64,000 nucleotides of DNA from Marinitoga aeolica. GTDB taxonomy: Bacteria > Thermotogota > Thermotogae > Petrotogales > Petrotogaceae. The notes under the pieces were generated by a model. The model did no database searches and was not told where the DNA came from. It saw only the letters and a program-made list of their open reading frames with translations. The stretch lies in assembly GCF_029910535.1 (NCBI RefSeq), contig NZ_CP069362.1:1798001-1862000 (forward strand). Direction: 5' to 3'. How positions within the stretch are numbered: the first letter of the stretch is position 1; each line of letters begins with the position of its first letter. The position numbers were made by a program, and so were the translations under genes. This document shows, piece after piece, positions 27,229 through 36,451 of the stretch.

Positions 27229-28767
27229 ATGAAAAATATAAATGTTAAAGAGTTTAGGGAATTGCTTTTTTATTGTGATTATTCGAAACCAATAATAAAT
27301 ATTTTAAAAGAAAATATTGAAGACAAAGAAAAAAAATCATTTTTTCAAAATTTAATTAGAATTTGGAATTTTGAGTCGGGTGATTTTATTTATTATCAAA
27401 ATAAAGAGAAAGATATGATTTCTATGATTTCATTGAGAGAAATAATTAGATTTTTTAGGATAAAAAGATTAATAGATTTTAAATATTATAATACCGCAAA
27501 AAAAGAAATCAATATATTAAAAAGAAATTTATCGCATTTACCAGCATACATCAGGGAAATAATTATACCTACTATAGTATTTATTAGTATTGAAAGTTAT
27601 GAAAAAACTTTAATAAGGAAATACAATAAAAAAGCTTATTCAAATGATTTTTTAGAATTATTATATTTAAAAATATTGCTTGAAAAAAATAAGGGAAAAA
27701 AATATTATAATGAGTTAGACAATATTTTATCTAAAATGTACGAATATTCTCTTGAATTAAAACATCCACATTTGATATGTAAAACTCTGGAAGATACTAT
27801 TAAAGTTTTTAAAGAAAAGGATAAAATAAAAGTATATTATGCATATAAACTACTTCAATATTATACTGGATATTATTTTGATGATTTTTTTAGAATAACA
27901 AAATGGTTAAGTCTAACTTTTGAAAATCAACTTTTAAATAATGATATTAGTATATTTTTTACTGCACAGATATTATTTGAATATAATAAAAATCATAAAT
28001 TAGAAAACAAAAAAATAAGAAAGTATTTACCTAACTTAAAAGCAAAAAAATATATTCTTGATAAAGGTTTAAAAGATTTTATTTCTAAAAAAACAGGAGA
28101 AAAAATAAAGTCAAAATTTATAAATTCTAAAAAGGTTAAAGAACTTATAAATAATAATAATGTTAAATATCTTTCAAAAAAACCTTATGCAATTAAAAAT
28201 GAGTTATATAAAATACAAATAAAAGATATTTTTAATATTAATATAAAAAAATCAAAAAAAATGAAGAAAAATATGATTATTTCCAATTTCATAGCAACTG
28301 TAATTTCATATGTAAATAAACCTAGGTTTTTAAAAAAATCATTATTATCCCTAATTCTTATTGGAAATAAAGCGAATATTATAAAATATTTTTCTGGTAG
28401 TCATGACAAAATGCTTTTTTTTAATATAATGATTTCAGAAAATATAATTAATTGTGATAGTCCATTTATATTAGGAAGAAAAAAAATCCTTTTAAATATT
28501 TTAAAAGATTTAAAGAATGTAAAAGATTTTATATATACATATTTTAACCTTAAAATATATAGGAAGTATAAATTTGATATTTTTTTAAGAAACAGTGCAA
28601 GATATAATGGGGTAGTAGGAAAAGAATATCTGCACTATGGGCAAAATGAAGTATTAATAAGAATAAGTAAGAAATATAATATAGAATTAGATAATCTAAT
28701 TTTTGGATATTATAGTTTTGATTTTCGAGAAAGAATTTTATTAAACGAAATTTTGGAAAAGTTCTAA
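27229..28767 (+). CDS. Large Lys-rich protein of unknown function
   Basis: 512 residues from ATG 27229; GGGGGTAGG directly precedes it, so the ATG 18 bases upstream is unlikely. There is no signal peptide or clear membrane segment. The chain is strongly helical and basic, rich in Lys, Ile, Asn and Tyr, with recurring aromatic-containing helices that suggest a solenoid of degenerate TPR-like repeats in the first 280 residues. A Lys-rich linker follows, then a C-terminal helical part ending SFDFRERILLNEILEKF. I recognise no catalytic motif. Base composition is even more AT-rich than its neighbours. It is divergent from the Cys-rich unit. Confidence 0.6.
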   Translation: MKNINVKEFRELLFYCDYSKPIINILKENIEDKEKKSFFQNLIRIWNFESGDFIYYQNKEKDMISMISLREIIRFFRIKRLIDFKYYNTAKKEINILKRNLSHLPAYIREIIIPTIVFISIESYEKTLIRKYNKKAYSNDFLELLYLKILLEKNKGKKYYNELDNILSKMYEYSLELKHPHLICKTLEDTIKVFKEKDKIKVYYAYKLLQYYTGYYFDDFFRITKWLSLTFENQLLNNDISIFFTAQILFEYNKNHKLENKKIRKYLPNLKAKKYILDKGLKDFISKKTGEKIKSKFINSKKVKELINNNNVKYLSKKPYAIKNELYKIQIKDIFNINIKKSKKMKKNMIISNFIATVISYVNKPRFLKKSLLSLILIGNKANIIKYFSGSHDKMLFFNIMISENIINCDSPFILGRKKILLNILKDLKNVKDFIYTYFNLKIYRKYKFDIFLRNSARYNGVVGKEYLHYGQNEVLIRISKKYNIELDNLIFGYYSFDFRERILLNEILEKF

Positions 28768-28788
28768 TAACTGAATCAATATTTAAAT

Positions 28789-28800
28789 TCTGGCGCCAGA
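28789..28800. promoter_or_regulatory. GC-rich perfect palindrome, possible operator
   Basis: TCTGGCGCCAGA (28789-28800) is a perfect 12-bp inverted repeat in an otherwise very AT-rich 74-base gap. The flanks are also partly symmetric (ATTTAAAT / ATAATTAAAT). It lies 41 bases before the next start. It could be a regulator site or a DNA-methylation target; no T-run follows, so it is not a terminator. Confidence 0.4.
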
Positions 28801-28841
28801 TAATTAAATCAAAAAGATTTTAGAATAAGAAGGGGGTTATT

Positions 28842-29363
28842 ATGTTTTTACTAGGTAATTTGTTATTTATATTATTTGGTATTGTATCATTTATTTTAAA
28901 GCGAAAATACAAAGATATGTTTTATAGGTATTATCCTATTTTATTATTAGCATGGACAATAATAGGATTATATTTCAAATTTCACTTTATCACATTATTA
29001 GGACCTGTTTTTATCACAGCTTTTGAATATAAAAGAATTAATAATAATCATGTAGGAATTTTGCTAATTACGGTAGGTTTATTCTTTATTTTTACCATAT
29101 TTGGAGTTGACAAAATTTTATCATTATATCTAATATCATTAATTTTAATAAACTATTTTATTATTTCTCTATATAAGAATGTAATAGCTATATTACTTCT
29201 TTCTTTATTATTTGTTTTTTCTAATTCTATTTTTAAATTTTCTTCGCTTGAAACCAGAATTTTATTATATAAGATTTTTTCATTATATTTACTAATAGCT
29301 TTATTTATTTATATATATACAATGATGGCAAAAATTTTAAAAAGAAAAGATATTTTAAAATAA
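28842..29363 (+). CDS. Small integral membrane protein, unknown
   Basis: 173 residues with about six closely spaced hydrophobic helices and short polar loops; almost no soluble domain. The N terminus (MFLLGNLLFILFGIVSFILKRKY) and the basic C terminus (MMAKILKRKDILK) suggest both ends are cytoplasmic. The ribosome site is GAAGGGGG. It follows the 27229 gene by 74 bases and shares its direction. I do not recognise the family. Confidence 0.6.
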   Translation: MFLLGNLLFILFGIVSFILKRKYKDMFYRYYPILLLAWTIIGLYFKFHFITLLGPVFITAFEYKRINNNHVGILLITVGLFFIFTIFGVDKILSLYLISLILINYFIISLYKNVIAILLLSLLFVFSNSIFKFSSLETRILLYKIFSLYLLIALFIYIYTMMAKILKRKDILK

Positions 29364-29393
29364 CAAACGGCTCTGCATTTGCAGAGCCGTTTG
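29364..29393. terminator. Bidirectional Rho-independent terminator
   Basis: A perfect 13-bp stem, CAAACGGCTCTGC (29364-29376) with GCAGAGCCGTTTG (29381-29393), and an ATTT loop. It lies between the plus-strand membrane protein and the minus-strand peptide operon and can serve both, although the T-run is short on each side. Confidence 0.75.
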
Positions 29394-29409
29394 AGTATAG
29401 ACAGTATTT

Positions 29410-30402
29410 TTATTTATTGAATAAATGACAACTAACTTCATGTTGATCATCTAATTTTATTGTTTGTGGTTCTTCAACTTTACATATATCCATTGCATAT
29501 GGACATCTTGGATGGAATCTACATCCTTTTGGTGGATTTACTGCATTTGGAACCTCGCCTTTAGGAATAATTTTCTTTTTTTGTAATTTTGGATCTGGTT
29601 CAGGGACAGCAGAAATTAATGCTTTAGTATATGGATGTGCGGGATTCCTATATATATCTTCAAAAGTTCCAATTTCTACTATTTTTCCAAGATACATAAC
29701 TGCAATTCTATCACATATATATTTGGTCGTTGCTAAATCATGCGTAATAAATAAATATGTAAGATTAAATTCTTCTTTTAAATCAATCATAAGTTTTAAA
29801 AGTTGCGATCTAACAGATACATCAAGCATAGCAATTGCTTCATCAGCTACAACAAATTCAGGTTTTAATACTAAAGCTCTTGCTATAACAACACGTTGTC
29901 TTTGACCACCAGATAAATCTCTTGGATATCGATTATAATATTCTTCTGCAGGTTTTAAATTAACTCTTTCCATAATTTCATAAACAAGCTTTTTTTGTTC
30001 AGAATAATTTTTCCCAATTTTATGAATTTGCAGTGCATGACGAATAGCTTCGCCTATTTTCATATAAGGATTTAATGCCGCCATTGGATCCTGGAAAATA
30101 ATTTGTATTTTCTTTCTGAACTTCCTTAATTCCTCATTAGACAATGAAGTTATATCAATATCGTTAATTTTTATTGTACCTGATGTGGGTTCTAATAATC
30201 TTAGAACCATTCTTCCGGTAGTAGTTTTTCCAGAACCAGATTCTCCTACTAATCCCAGAGTTTCACCTTTTTTTATAGTAAAAGAAATATCATCAACCGC
30301 TTTAACATATTTTTGTTCTTTTCCAGTTAAAAATTCTGAAATGGATCTTTTTAAAGGAAAATATTTTTTTAGATTTTTTACTTCGATTAATGCATCACTC
30401 AT
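29410..30402 (-). CDS. Oligo/dipeptide ABC transporter, ATP-binding protein (OppF/DppF)
   Basis: 330 residues. Walker A is GESGSGKTT, the ABC signature LSGGQRQRV and Walker B FVVADEAIAML; the H-loop is ITHDL. The Walker B Glu is kept in DEA. The C-terminal oligopeptide extension contains CRFHPRCPYAMDIC, with the four Cys that can hold an Fe-S cluster in this family. The insert KRSISEFLTGKEQ after the first strand is typical of the F subunit. The start overlaps the oppD stop by four bases. It is the last gene of the five-gene peptide uptake operon. Confidence 0.93.
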   Translation of the reverse strand: MSDALIEVKNLKKYFPLKRSISEFLTGKEQKYVKAVDDISFTIKKGETLGLVGESGSGKTTTGRMVLRLLEPTSGTIKINDIDITSLSNEELRKFRKKIQIIFQDPMAALNPYMKIGEAIRHALQIHKIGKNYSEQKKLVYEIMERVNLKPAEEYYNRYPRDLSGGQRQRVVIARALVLKPEFVVADEAIAMLDVSVRSQLLKLMIDLKEEFNLTYLFITHDLATTKYICDRIAVMYLGKIVEIGTFEDIYRNPAHPYTKALISAVPEPDPKLQKKKIIPKGEVPNAVNPPKGCRFHPRCPYAMDICKVEEPQTIKLDDQHEVSCHLFNK

Positions 30403-31367
30403 ACTCTCACCTTCTCATCTTTATACAACCAGCATTTTACTCTTGTTCCATCTACTTCAAATTCAGGTGGAACTTCTTTATGACAAATATCTTTTGCATA
30501 TGGACAACGAGATGCAAATCTACAGCCCTTTGGTGGTTTAACTAAATTTGGTAAATCTCCTGGAATATATCTTAATTCTCTGTCATCAATATTAGTATTT
30601 GGTATTGATTTTAATAATGCTTGAGTGTATGGATGTTTTGGTTCATAATATATTTTTTCTGCTGTAGAAAGTTCAACAAGATGACCAGCATACATAACTC
30701 CAATTCTATCCGCTAATTCTGCAACAACCCCTAAATCATGGGTTATTAGGATCATAGACATTTTATGTTCATCCTTTAATTTTTTCAATACTTCCATAAT
30801 TTGAGCTTGAACAATAACATCTAATGACGTTGTAGGTTCATCTGCAATAACTATTTCTGGTTTTAATACTAATGATAAAGCTATCATAACCCTTTGACGC
30901 ATTCCACCAGAAAATTGAAAAGAATATTCATTCATACGAATAGGGTCTATACCAACATCCGATAATATTTTTCCTGACATTTCAAGAGCTTCATCTTCTG
31001 GAATTTCTGGATAATGAGCTTTTATTGTTTCTAAAAATAAATCTTTTACCTTCATAATGGGATTTAATGATGTCATTGGATCCTGAAAAATCATAGAAAT
31101 ATGTTTCCCTCTAATTTTTCTCATTTCTTTTTCATTATAATCAGCTATATTTTTACCCTTAAAATTTATTTCACCAAGTATTTTTGCATTTTTTGGAAGT
31201 ATTTTCAATAATGATTTTCCTAATGTGGATTTTCCACACCCTGATTCTCCGACGAGTCCAAGTGTTTCATTTTCTGAAAGATCGATATTTACATTTTGAA
31301 CAGCACTAACATAACCATTTTTTACTTCATAATTTATATTTAAGTCTTTTATTTGTAATATCATCAA
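30399..31367 (-). CDS. Oligo/dipeptide ABC transporter, ATP-binding protein (OppD/DppD)
   Basis: 322 residues. Walker A is GESGCGKST, the signature FSGGMRQRV, Walker B EIVIADEPTTSLD and the switch ITHDL. The C-terminal Cys motif CRFASRCPYAKDIC matches that in the F subunit. It forms the heterodimeric ATPase with the protein encoded at 29410. The start lies three bases after the upstream permease stop, within the same minus-strand operon. Confidence 0.93.
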   Translation of the reverse strand: MMILQIKDLNINYEVKNGYVSAVQNVNIDLSENETLGLVGESGCGKSTLGKSLLKILPKNAKILGEINFKGKNIADYNEKEMRKIRGKHISMIFQDPMTSLNPIMKVKDLFLETIKAHYPEIPEDEALEMSGKILSDVGIDPIRMNEYSFQFSGGMRQRVMIALSLVLKPEIVIADEPTTSLDVIVQAQIMEVLKKLKDEHKMSMILITHDLGVVAELADRIGVMYAGHLVELSTAEKIYYEPKHPYTQALLKSIPNTNIDDRELRYIPGDLPNLVKPPKGCRFASRCPYAKDICHKEVPPEFEVDGTRVKCWLYKDEKVRV

Positions 31368-31370
31368 GCG

Positions 31371-32246
31371 TCACCTTCTTTCACGAATAGTAGGATTCAA
31401 TAGTTCATTAAGTCCTTCACTGAATAAGGAAAATCCTAAAACTATAGTAATTATAGCCATACCAGGATATAATATTCCCCACCATGCACGTGATAGAACA
31501 AATCTTTGGCCATTACTTAAATCATAACCCCAATCAGGAGTAGGTGGAGCAATTCCTAAACCTAAAAAGCTTAAACCGGCCTCTGTCATAATAGCATCAG
31601 CTAAGTTCATAGATAAAACAACAACAACAGAAGGCAATACGTTTGGAAGAATATATTTAAATAATATTTCCCAATTTTTTGCTCCAATAGCTCTTGCTCC
31701 TTCGACATATAATTCGTTTTTAATACCAGAAACTTGATTTCTTATTACTCTAAAATATGTAGGAGTATAAACAACAGCAATAGATAAAGCAATATTAATC
31801 ATACCAGGTCCTAATACCGCTGCAATAGCTATTGCCAGAATTAAACCAGGGAATGAATATATTGCATCCATAATTAAAGTAAGAATTCTATCTAATGGAC
31901 CTCCAATATAACCAGATAATAACCCCAATGGAATTCCAAAGACAGAAGCAAACCCAACAGAAATAAAAGCAATAGATAGAGCAATTCTTGCTCCATACAT
32001 TATTCTGCTGAAAATATCTCTTCCAAGGTTATCTGTGCCAAAAATAAAATGATTATTTGGAGCACTTAAAGCTCTACCAACTCTTTGAATTGGATTATAA
32101 GGTGCTAATTGTGGTGCAAAAATAGCCATTAATATATAAAATAACAAAATCATAGCACCTATAAAAGTGATCCAGCCAGTCCCGGTTTTAAATAAATCTT
32201 TGAAAAATGAAGCTATTTTATGTGATAAAAATTTTTCTTCCATCAT
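31371..32246 (-). CDS. Oligo/dipeptide ABC transporter permease (OppC/DppC)
   Basis: 291 residues. The N-terminal OppC_N helix region (WITFIGAMILLFYILMAIFAP) is followed by NHIFGTDNLGRDIFSRIMYGARIALSI-like sequence and five more helices. The EAA loop is GARAIGAKNWEILFKYILPN. The ending LSEGLNELLNPTIRER is usual. The start follows GAGGTGAT. It pairs with the OppB-type permease encoded just upstream. Confidence 0.92.
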   Translation of the reverse strand: MMEEKFLSHKIASFFKDLFKTGTGWITFIGAMILLFYILMAIFAPQLAPYNPIQRVGRALSAPNNHFIFGTDNLGRDIFSRIMYGARIALSIAFISVGFASVFGIPLGLLSGYIGGPLDRILTLIMDAIYSFPGLILAIAIAAVLGPGMINIALSIAVVYTPTYFRVIRNQVSGIKNELYVEGARAIGAKNWEILFKYILPNVLPSVVVVLSMNLADAIMTEAGLSFLGLGIAPPTPDWGYDLSNGQRFVLSRAWWGILYPGMAIITIVLGFSLFSEGLNELLNPTIRERR

Positions 32247-32252
32247 ATCACC

Positions 32253-33260
32253 TCAATATCTAACTCTTGGATCTATAAGTGCATTAATTATATCAACAAC
32301 AATACTAATAACTATGACAAAAAACGCAAAAAATACAATTGTTCCCTGTATAGCAGGAAAATCTCTATACCTTATTTTCATAACCAAATAACTTCCTAAT
32401 CCTGGCCATGAAAATGTTGTTTCTGTCAAAACCGCACCTGCTAATAATATAGCTAATTGAAGTCCCATTACTGTTAATATAGGAACCATTGCATTTCTTA
32501 ATGCATGTTTATATAACACTCTTCTTTGGCTTATTCCACGTGCTCTTGCAGCAGTAGAAAAATCTTGAGATAACATCAATATAGTGTTATTTCTCACCAT
32601 TCTTAAAAAAATACTTGAAATTACCAACCCAAGCGTAATACCAGGCATTAATAAATGTTTTAGAACATCAATAAATGCTTCCCAATTCCATGTTATTATA
32701 GAATCGAGTAAGAAAAATCCTGTTTTGGTATCGAGAGATACGATAGGTGATAATCTTCCTGCAACAGGTAGCCATCTTAAAACCATTCCAAAATAATATT
32801 GCATCATTAAACCAAACCAAAATACAGGAATAGCATATATAAAAACAGAATATACTCTTGCAGAAACATCAAATATCCCATCTCTATGCGCCGCTGCCTC
32901 AGCGCCCCAGAAAATACCAATCAGAACTGCTACTAAAAATGCAAACAGTGTTAATTCTACTGTTGCTGGAAATCTATCTTTTATTTCATTCCATACTGGT
33001 CTTGAAGTTAAAGTGGATTTACCAAGATCTCCTTTCAATAAATCTCCAACATAATCAAAAAATTGAACTATGATTGGTTTATCCAATCCTAATTCATGAC
33101 GTTTTTGATCTATAACTTCCTGTGGAGCTTTACCCCCTAAAATTGCAAGAACAGGATCTCCTGGTATTATTCTAAGAACAAAAAATATAACAATCAATAG
33201 TATAAACATCATAGGGATTGCTAATAAAATTCTTGTGAGTATGTAATCTTTTAAGGACAC
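32253..33260 (-). CDS. Oligo/dipeptide ABC transporter permease (OppB/DppB)
   Basis: 335 residues with six membrane helices. The N terminus, DYILTRILLAIPMMFILLIV, then RIIPGDPVLAILGGKAPQE and ELGLDKPIIVQFFDYV, is the standard OppB start. The EAA loop is ARARGISQRRVLYKHALRNA, and GAVLTETTFSWPGLG follows. The C terminus ends in NALIDPRVRY. A terminator-like hairpin separates it from the binding-protein gene, so it is probably made at a lower level. Confidence 0.92.
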   Translation of the reverse strand: MSLKDYILTRILLAIPMMFILLIVIFFVLRIIPGDPVLAILGGKAPQEVIDQKRHELGLDKPIIVQFFDYVGDLLKGDLGKSTLTSRPVWNEIKDRFPATVELTLFAFLVAVLIGIFWGAEAAAHRDGIFDVSARVYSVFIYAIPVFWFGLMMQYYFGMVLRWLPVAGRLSPIVSLDTKTGFFLLDSIITWNWEAFIDVLKHLLMPGITLGLVISSIFLRMVRNNTILMLSQDFSTAARARGISQRRVLYKHALRNAMVPILTVMGLQLAILLAGAVLTETTFSWPGLGSYLVMKIRYRDFPAIQGTIVFFAFFVIVISIVVDIINALIDPRVRY

Positions 33261-33272
33261 CAGTCATCACCT

Positions 33273-33302
33273 CTTTTAAAAACCCCGCCATTTGGCGGGG
33301 AG
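33273..33302 (-). terminator. Attenuator hairpin between the binding-protein and permease genes
   Basis: CCCCGCC (33283-33289) pairs with GGCGGGG (33294-33300) across an ATTT loop. On the minus strand the stem is followed by five T, as in a Rho-independent terminator. It lies between the oppA-type stop and the oppB-type start; partial read-through would give more binding protein than permease. Confidence 0.8.
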
Positions 33303-33306
33303 ATTA

Positions 33307-34806
33307 TTATTTCTTTTCAATAAGATAATATCTAAATATTTGTGTAGGTTCTAATAATACACCTTTTATGTTCTTTTGTGTAGCAACTACTGCAACACCC
33401 TGCCATAATGGAATATTTGGAACGTCTACAACTAAATGATTTTGAACTTGATCATAAAGATCTGATCTTGTATTTTGATCAACACAAACTCTTGCAGCTT
33501 TCATAACAGCTTCTGTTGTTGGGTTTTCATAGAAGCTCCCCATTGATTTTGCACCATTTACACTTAAGAATGGCCATAAATAATCGTCTGGATCAATATA
33601 ATCTGGATACCAACCTAATAAGAATAATCCCATTGTACCATTTAAGAAATAATCTACATATGTTGACCATTCTGCATATTTAATATTAACCTTTATAATA
33701 CCTGTTTCTTCTAATGATTCTTTTAATACTTGAGCAACATCTGCTTCAGTTGTACCATAATGTGTAGGTGAATACCATAAGTCTATTGTTAATGGCTTAT
33801 CTGTCCAATATCCAGCTTGTTGTAGTAATCTCTTTGCCGCTCTTAAATTTCTTTTTGGGAATATATCTTCATGACTCCACATTCCCATTGGAACCATTGA
33901 ATATAATGGTTGAGCTAATCCAACAAATACATCATCAACTATTCTCTGTCTATCAACAGCATACATTATAGCTTTCCTTACAAGAGGATTTGAGAATGGA
34001 GCTTGTTTTGTGTTTAATACTAAATATCTTATTTGAGGACTGCTACCTTTTATAACATTAATATTTGGATTATTTTCAAGATCAGAAATATCCCTTGGAT
34101 CTAAATGTCTAAATGCAATATCAATTTGACCTGTTTCTAAAGCCAATCTCAAAGTTGCAGCGCTTTCATAGAATGTAATAACAACTTTATCAACTTTTGG
34201 TGCTGGCCCAAAATATTTATCATTCTTTTCTAAAACAATTCTAACATCTCTTATCCATTCAGCAATTTTGTATGGTCCTGATGAAGAAGGAGCTCCTTCA
34301 TAAAATGCATTTTCAGGATATAAATTTGGGTTTACAGGCCATGCTACAGTATATCCTAAAACAGATAAAAATGCAGAGAATGGATATTTCAATTTAATTT
34401 GGAATGTATATTTATCAACAACTTTAGTGCTATCAACGATATCTGTTAATAAAAATGCAGGATCACCATTTAATTTCATAGCTCTGTCAATAGAATATTT
34501 CATAACAGAAGCATCAATAGCAGTTCCATCCTCGAATTTAGCATCCTTTCTAAGATGGAATGTGTAAACTAAACTGTCAGGAGAAACTTCCCAACTTTCT
34601 GCTAACGATGGAATGAGATTAGAAGTATTTACTTCATAATCAACTAATCCTGTTAATACATTCTGCAAAATATTACTGGAAAAATAATCATAACATTTTG
34701 CAGGATCTAATGTCCTAATTTTATCAGTTGTACCAACAACTAATACTTTTGATGAAAAAGCCAAAATAGAAACAACTAACAATAAAACAAGTAAAACTTT
34801 CTTCAT
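33307..34806 (-). CDS. Peptide ABC transporter substrate-binding protein (family 5)
   Basis: 499 residues. The signal peptide (about 1-17, VVSILAFS) has no lipobox Cys, so the protein is probably secreted or periplasmic rather than a lipoprotein. The SBP family 5 order is seen: TLDPAKCYDYFSSNILQNVLTGL, SLAESWEVSPDSLVYTFHLRKDAKFEDG, SGPYKIAEW, then FSNPLVRKAIMYAVDRQRIV. The ligand may be a peptide or, as in several Thermotoga homologues, an oligosaccharide; the sequence does not decide. The ribosome site is AAGGGAGGG. It is the first and most highly expressed gene of its operon, judging from the attenuator that follows. Confidence 0.92.
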   Translation of the reverse strand: MKKVLLVLLLVVSILAFSSKVLVVGTTDKIRTLDPAKCYDYFSSNILQNVLTGLVDYEVNTSNLIPSLAESWEVSPDSLVYTFHLRKDAKFEDGTAIDASVMKYSIDRAMKLNGDPAFLLTDIVDSTKVVDKYTFQIKLKYPFSAFLSVLGYTVAWPVNPNLYPENAFYEGAPSSSGPYKIAEWIRDVRIVLEKNDKYFGPAPKVDKVVITFYESAATLRLALETGQIDIAFRHLDPRDISDLENNPNINVIKGSSPQIRYLVLNTKQAPFSNPLVRKAIMYAVDRQRIVDDVFVGLAQPLYSMVPMGMWSHEDIFPKRNLRAAKRLLQQAGYWTDKPLTIDLWYSPTHYGTTEADVAQVLKESLEETGIIKVNIKYAEWSTYVDYFLNGTMGLFLLGWYPDYIDPDDYLWPFLSVNGAKSMGSFYENPTTEAVMKAARVCVDQNTRSDLYDQVQNHLVVDVPNIPLWQGVAVVATQKNIKGVLLEPTQIFRYYLIEKK

Positions 34807-34891
34807 ACTATCCCTCCCTTATATAATGATGTATGTAAAAATAATACTACTGAAATGTAAAATTTAACAAACTTTATTTTTTTATAATCAT

Positions 34892-34921
34892 ATTATAACA
34901 CAAAAAATATCTTATTTACAA
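34892..34921 (-). promoter_or_regulatory. Promoter of the peptide ABC operon
   Basis: On the minus strand TTGTAA (34916-34921), an 18-bp spacer and TATAAT (34892-34897) preceded by TGT form an extended -10 promoter, about 85 bases before the binding-protein start. Confidence 0.55.
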
Positions 34922-34927
34922 GAGGGA

Positions 34928-34965
34928 AAAATAAAAAAGTGCAATTTCACTTGAAATTGCACTTT
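34928..34965 (-). terminator. Rho-independent terminator of the ABC exporter operon
   Basis: A perfect 13-bp stem, AAAGTGCAATTTC (34936-34948) with GAAATTGCACTTT (34953-34965). On the minus strand it is followed by a T-rich run, fitting termination of the genes that end at 35018. Confidence 0.85.
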
Positions 34966-35017
34966 AAATGTATTTAAATGCTTATAAACAAAGAATTTTA
35001 TAAATTAAATATTATTA

Positions 35018-35806
35018 TTATTTTTTTAAATATCCTAATACAACTTCTCTAAAATCTGGAGCTCTTCCTATATTTTCGTCTGTTTTTACTAAAATTCCGT
35101 CATCTAAAGGGGTTATTATTTCCATTTCTTCTGTCATTTCACTCTGTTTAACAATTTTATGAGCAGATAATGCTTTTTCTATATTTCCTTCAAACGTAGT
35201 TTTTCCAGAATTTATTATAGCAAATCTTGTTGCAATTAATTCTACTTCTTCTATATGATGGGTAGACATTATTACCATATTTTCATTATTAGAAACAAAT
35301 TCTTTTAGCATCTTTAAAATTTTATCTTTTTTAACTGGATCAATATTTTGTGTAGGTTCATCTAAAATCATTATTTTGGGCTGAGAAGCAAACATTAAAA
35401 TTATATAAAATAATGTTTTCATACCTGAAGAATAAGTATGAACAGGTTTATTTATTGGTAAATTAAATTCCATCATTAATTCTTTATATTTTTTATCATT
35501 CCAATTTGGATATAATATTTTCCATAATTCTGCATAATCATATGGAAATAAACCTTTAAATGTAATTCTATCTTCCAATAAAACAGTTATATTTCTCTTT
35601 CTAAACTTATTTAATTTTTTGCCATTTATTAAAATTTTTCCTTCATCTGGTTTTAAATCTCCATATATACATTTTAATGTAGTTGTTTTTCCTGCACCAT
35701 TTGGCCCAACTAATACATATATATCTCCGGGATTAATAGTAAGATTAACGTCAATTAGTGCTGGTTTTGGTCCATATGATTTTTCTAAATTTATAACTTC
35801 TATCAT
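35018..35806 (-). CDS. ABC-2 type transporter, ATP-binding protein
   Basis: 262 residues from ATG 35806, which follows GAGGTGATTAAT; the 11 codons upstream lie inside the preceding gene's end. Walker A is GPNGAGKTT, the signature region is a loose YSSGMKTLF instead of LSGGQ, Walker B is KIMILDEPTQNIDP and the switch is MSTHHIEE. The weak signature motif with a kept Walker B is common among CcmA/YtrB-like exporters. The C-terminal segment (KIVKQSEMTEEMEII) is a short regulatory extension. It works with the permease at 35812. The substrate is unknown. Confidence 0.88.
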   Translation of the reverse strand: MIEVINLEKSYGPKPALIDVNLTINPGDIYVLVGPNGAGKTTTLKCIYGDLKPDEGKILINGKKLNKFRKRNITVLLEDRITFKGLFPYDYAELWKILYPNWNDKKYKELMMEFNLPINKPVHTYSSGMKTLFYIILMFASQPKIMILDEPTQNIDPVKKDKILKMLKEFVSNNENMVIMSTHHIEEVELIATRFAIINSGKTTFEGNIEKALSAHKIVKQSEMTEEMEIITPLDDGILVKTDENIGRAPDFREVVLGYLKK

Positions 35807-35811
35807 ATTAA

Positions 35812-36447
35812 TCACCTCAATGAATTTGTAATTAGCCATGCTACAATTATTAAGACAAAAATGAGACCAATAATAGTAAATAATTTATTTTTATTTTTTG
35901 TATAATTAGATGAATCAGAAAAATGAAAAATTATCATTACAGAAAAAAATAAGAATAGTGAGATAAGATTTATAAATATATTTTTTTGAGTAACCAAACT
36001 ATAATTTTTTATCATATCATTAGATTTTAAGAATAAATCTACTAACCAAATAGAAATAGGTATATATATTCCACCTAAACCTTTAATTGAAGATAATACG
36101 CTTAAACTATAAAAAAAAGCAAAAAACAATAAACTTCCAAATAAACCCATCCAATCCGAATTTTTTGTTATTCCAAAATATAAAGCTTTTGAAAAAAAGA
36201 GTAAACTTGCTCCAAATATATAATATGATAAATAAAAATCCATTCTGGATATAGGCAAAGTTGCAATTAAGGAATAATTTTTATTTTCTATCTCTCGTGT
36301 CAATAATGTAGAAGCAAAAACAACTGCAAATAAATTTCCTAAATCATTTGGTAAAAAAAGTAATATAGAAATAAATATTAAATAATATGATCTTTGCCTA
36401 AATTCTTTTTCAAAAACAAATCTTATAGTTTTTATCATTATAATCAC
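35812..36447 (-). CDS. ABC-2 type transporter permease
   Basis: 211 residues with about six membrane helices. The N terminus (IKTIRFVFEKEFRQRSYYLIFISILLF) and the early LTREIENKNYSLIATLPISR are typical of ABC-2 permeases, where the latter is the coupling region. It is shorter than many relatives, so the transporter may be a homodimer or pair with the small protein at 36452. The start follows GAGGTGATTATA. Five bases separate it from the ATPase start. Confidence 0.75.
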   Translation of the reverse strand: MIIMIKTIRFVFEKEFRQRSYYLIFISILLFLPNDLGNLFAVVFASTLLTREIENKNYSLIATLPISRMDFYLSYYIFGASLLFFSKALYFGITKNSDWMGLFGSLLFFAFFYSLSVLSSIKGLGGIYIPISIWLVDLFLKSNDMIKNYSLVTQKNIFINLISLFLFFSVMIIFHFSDSSNYTKNKNKLFTIIGLIFVLIIVAWLITNSLR

Positions 36448-36451
36448 CTCA

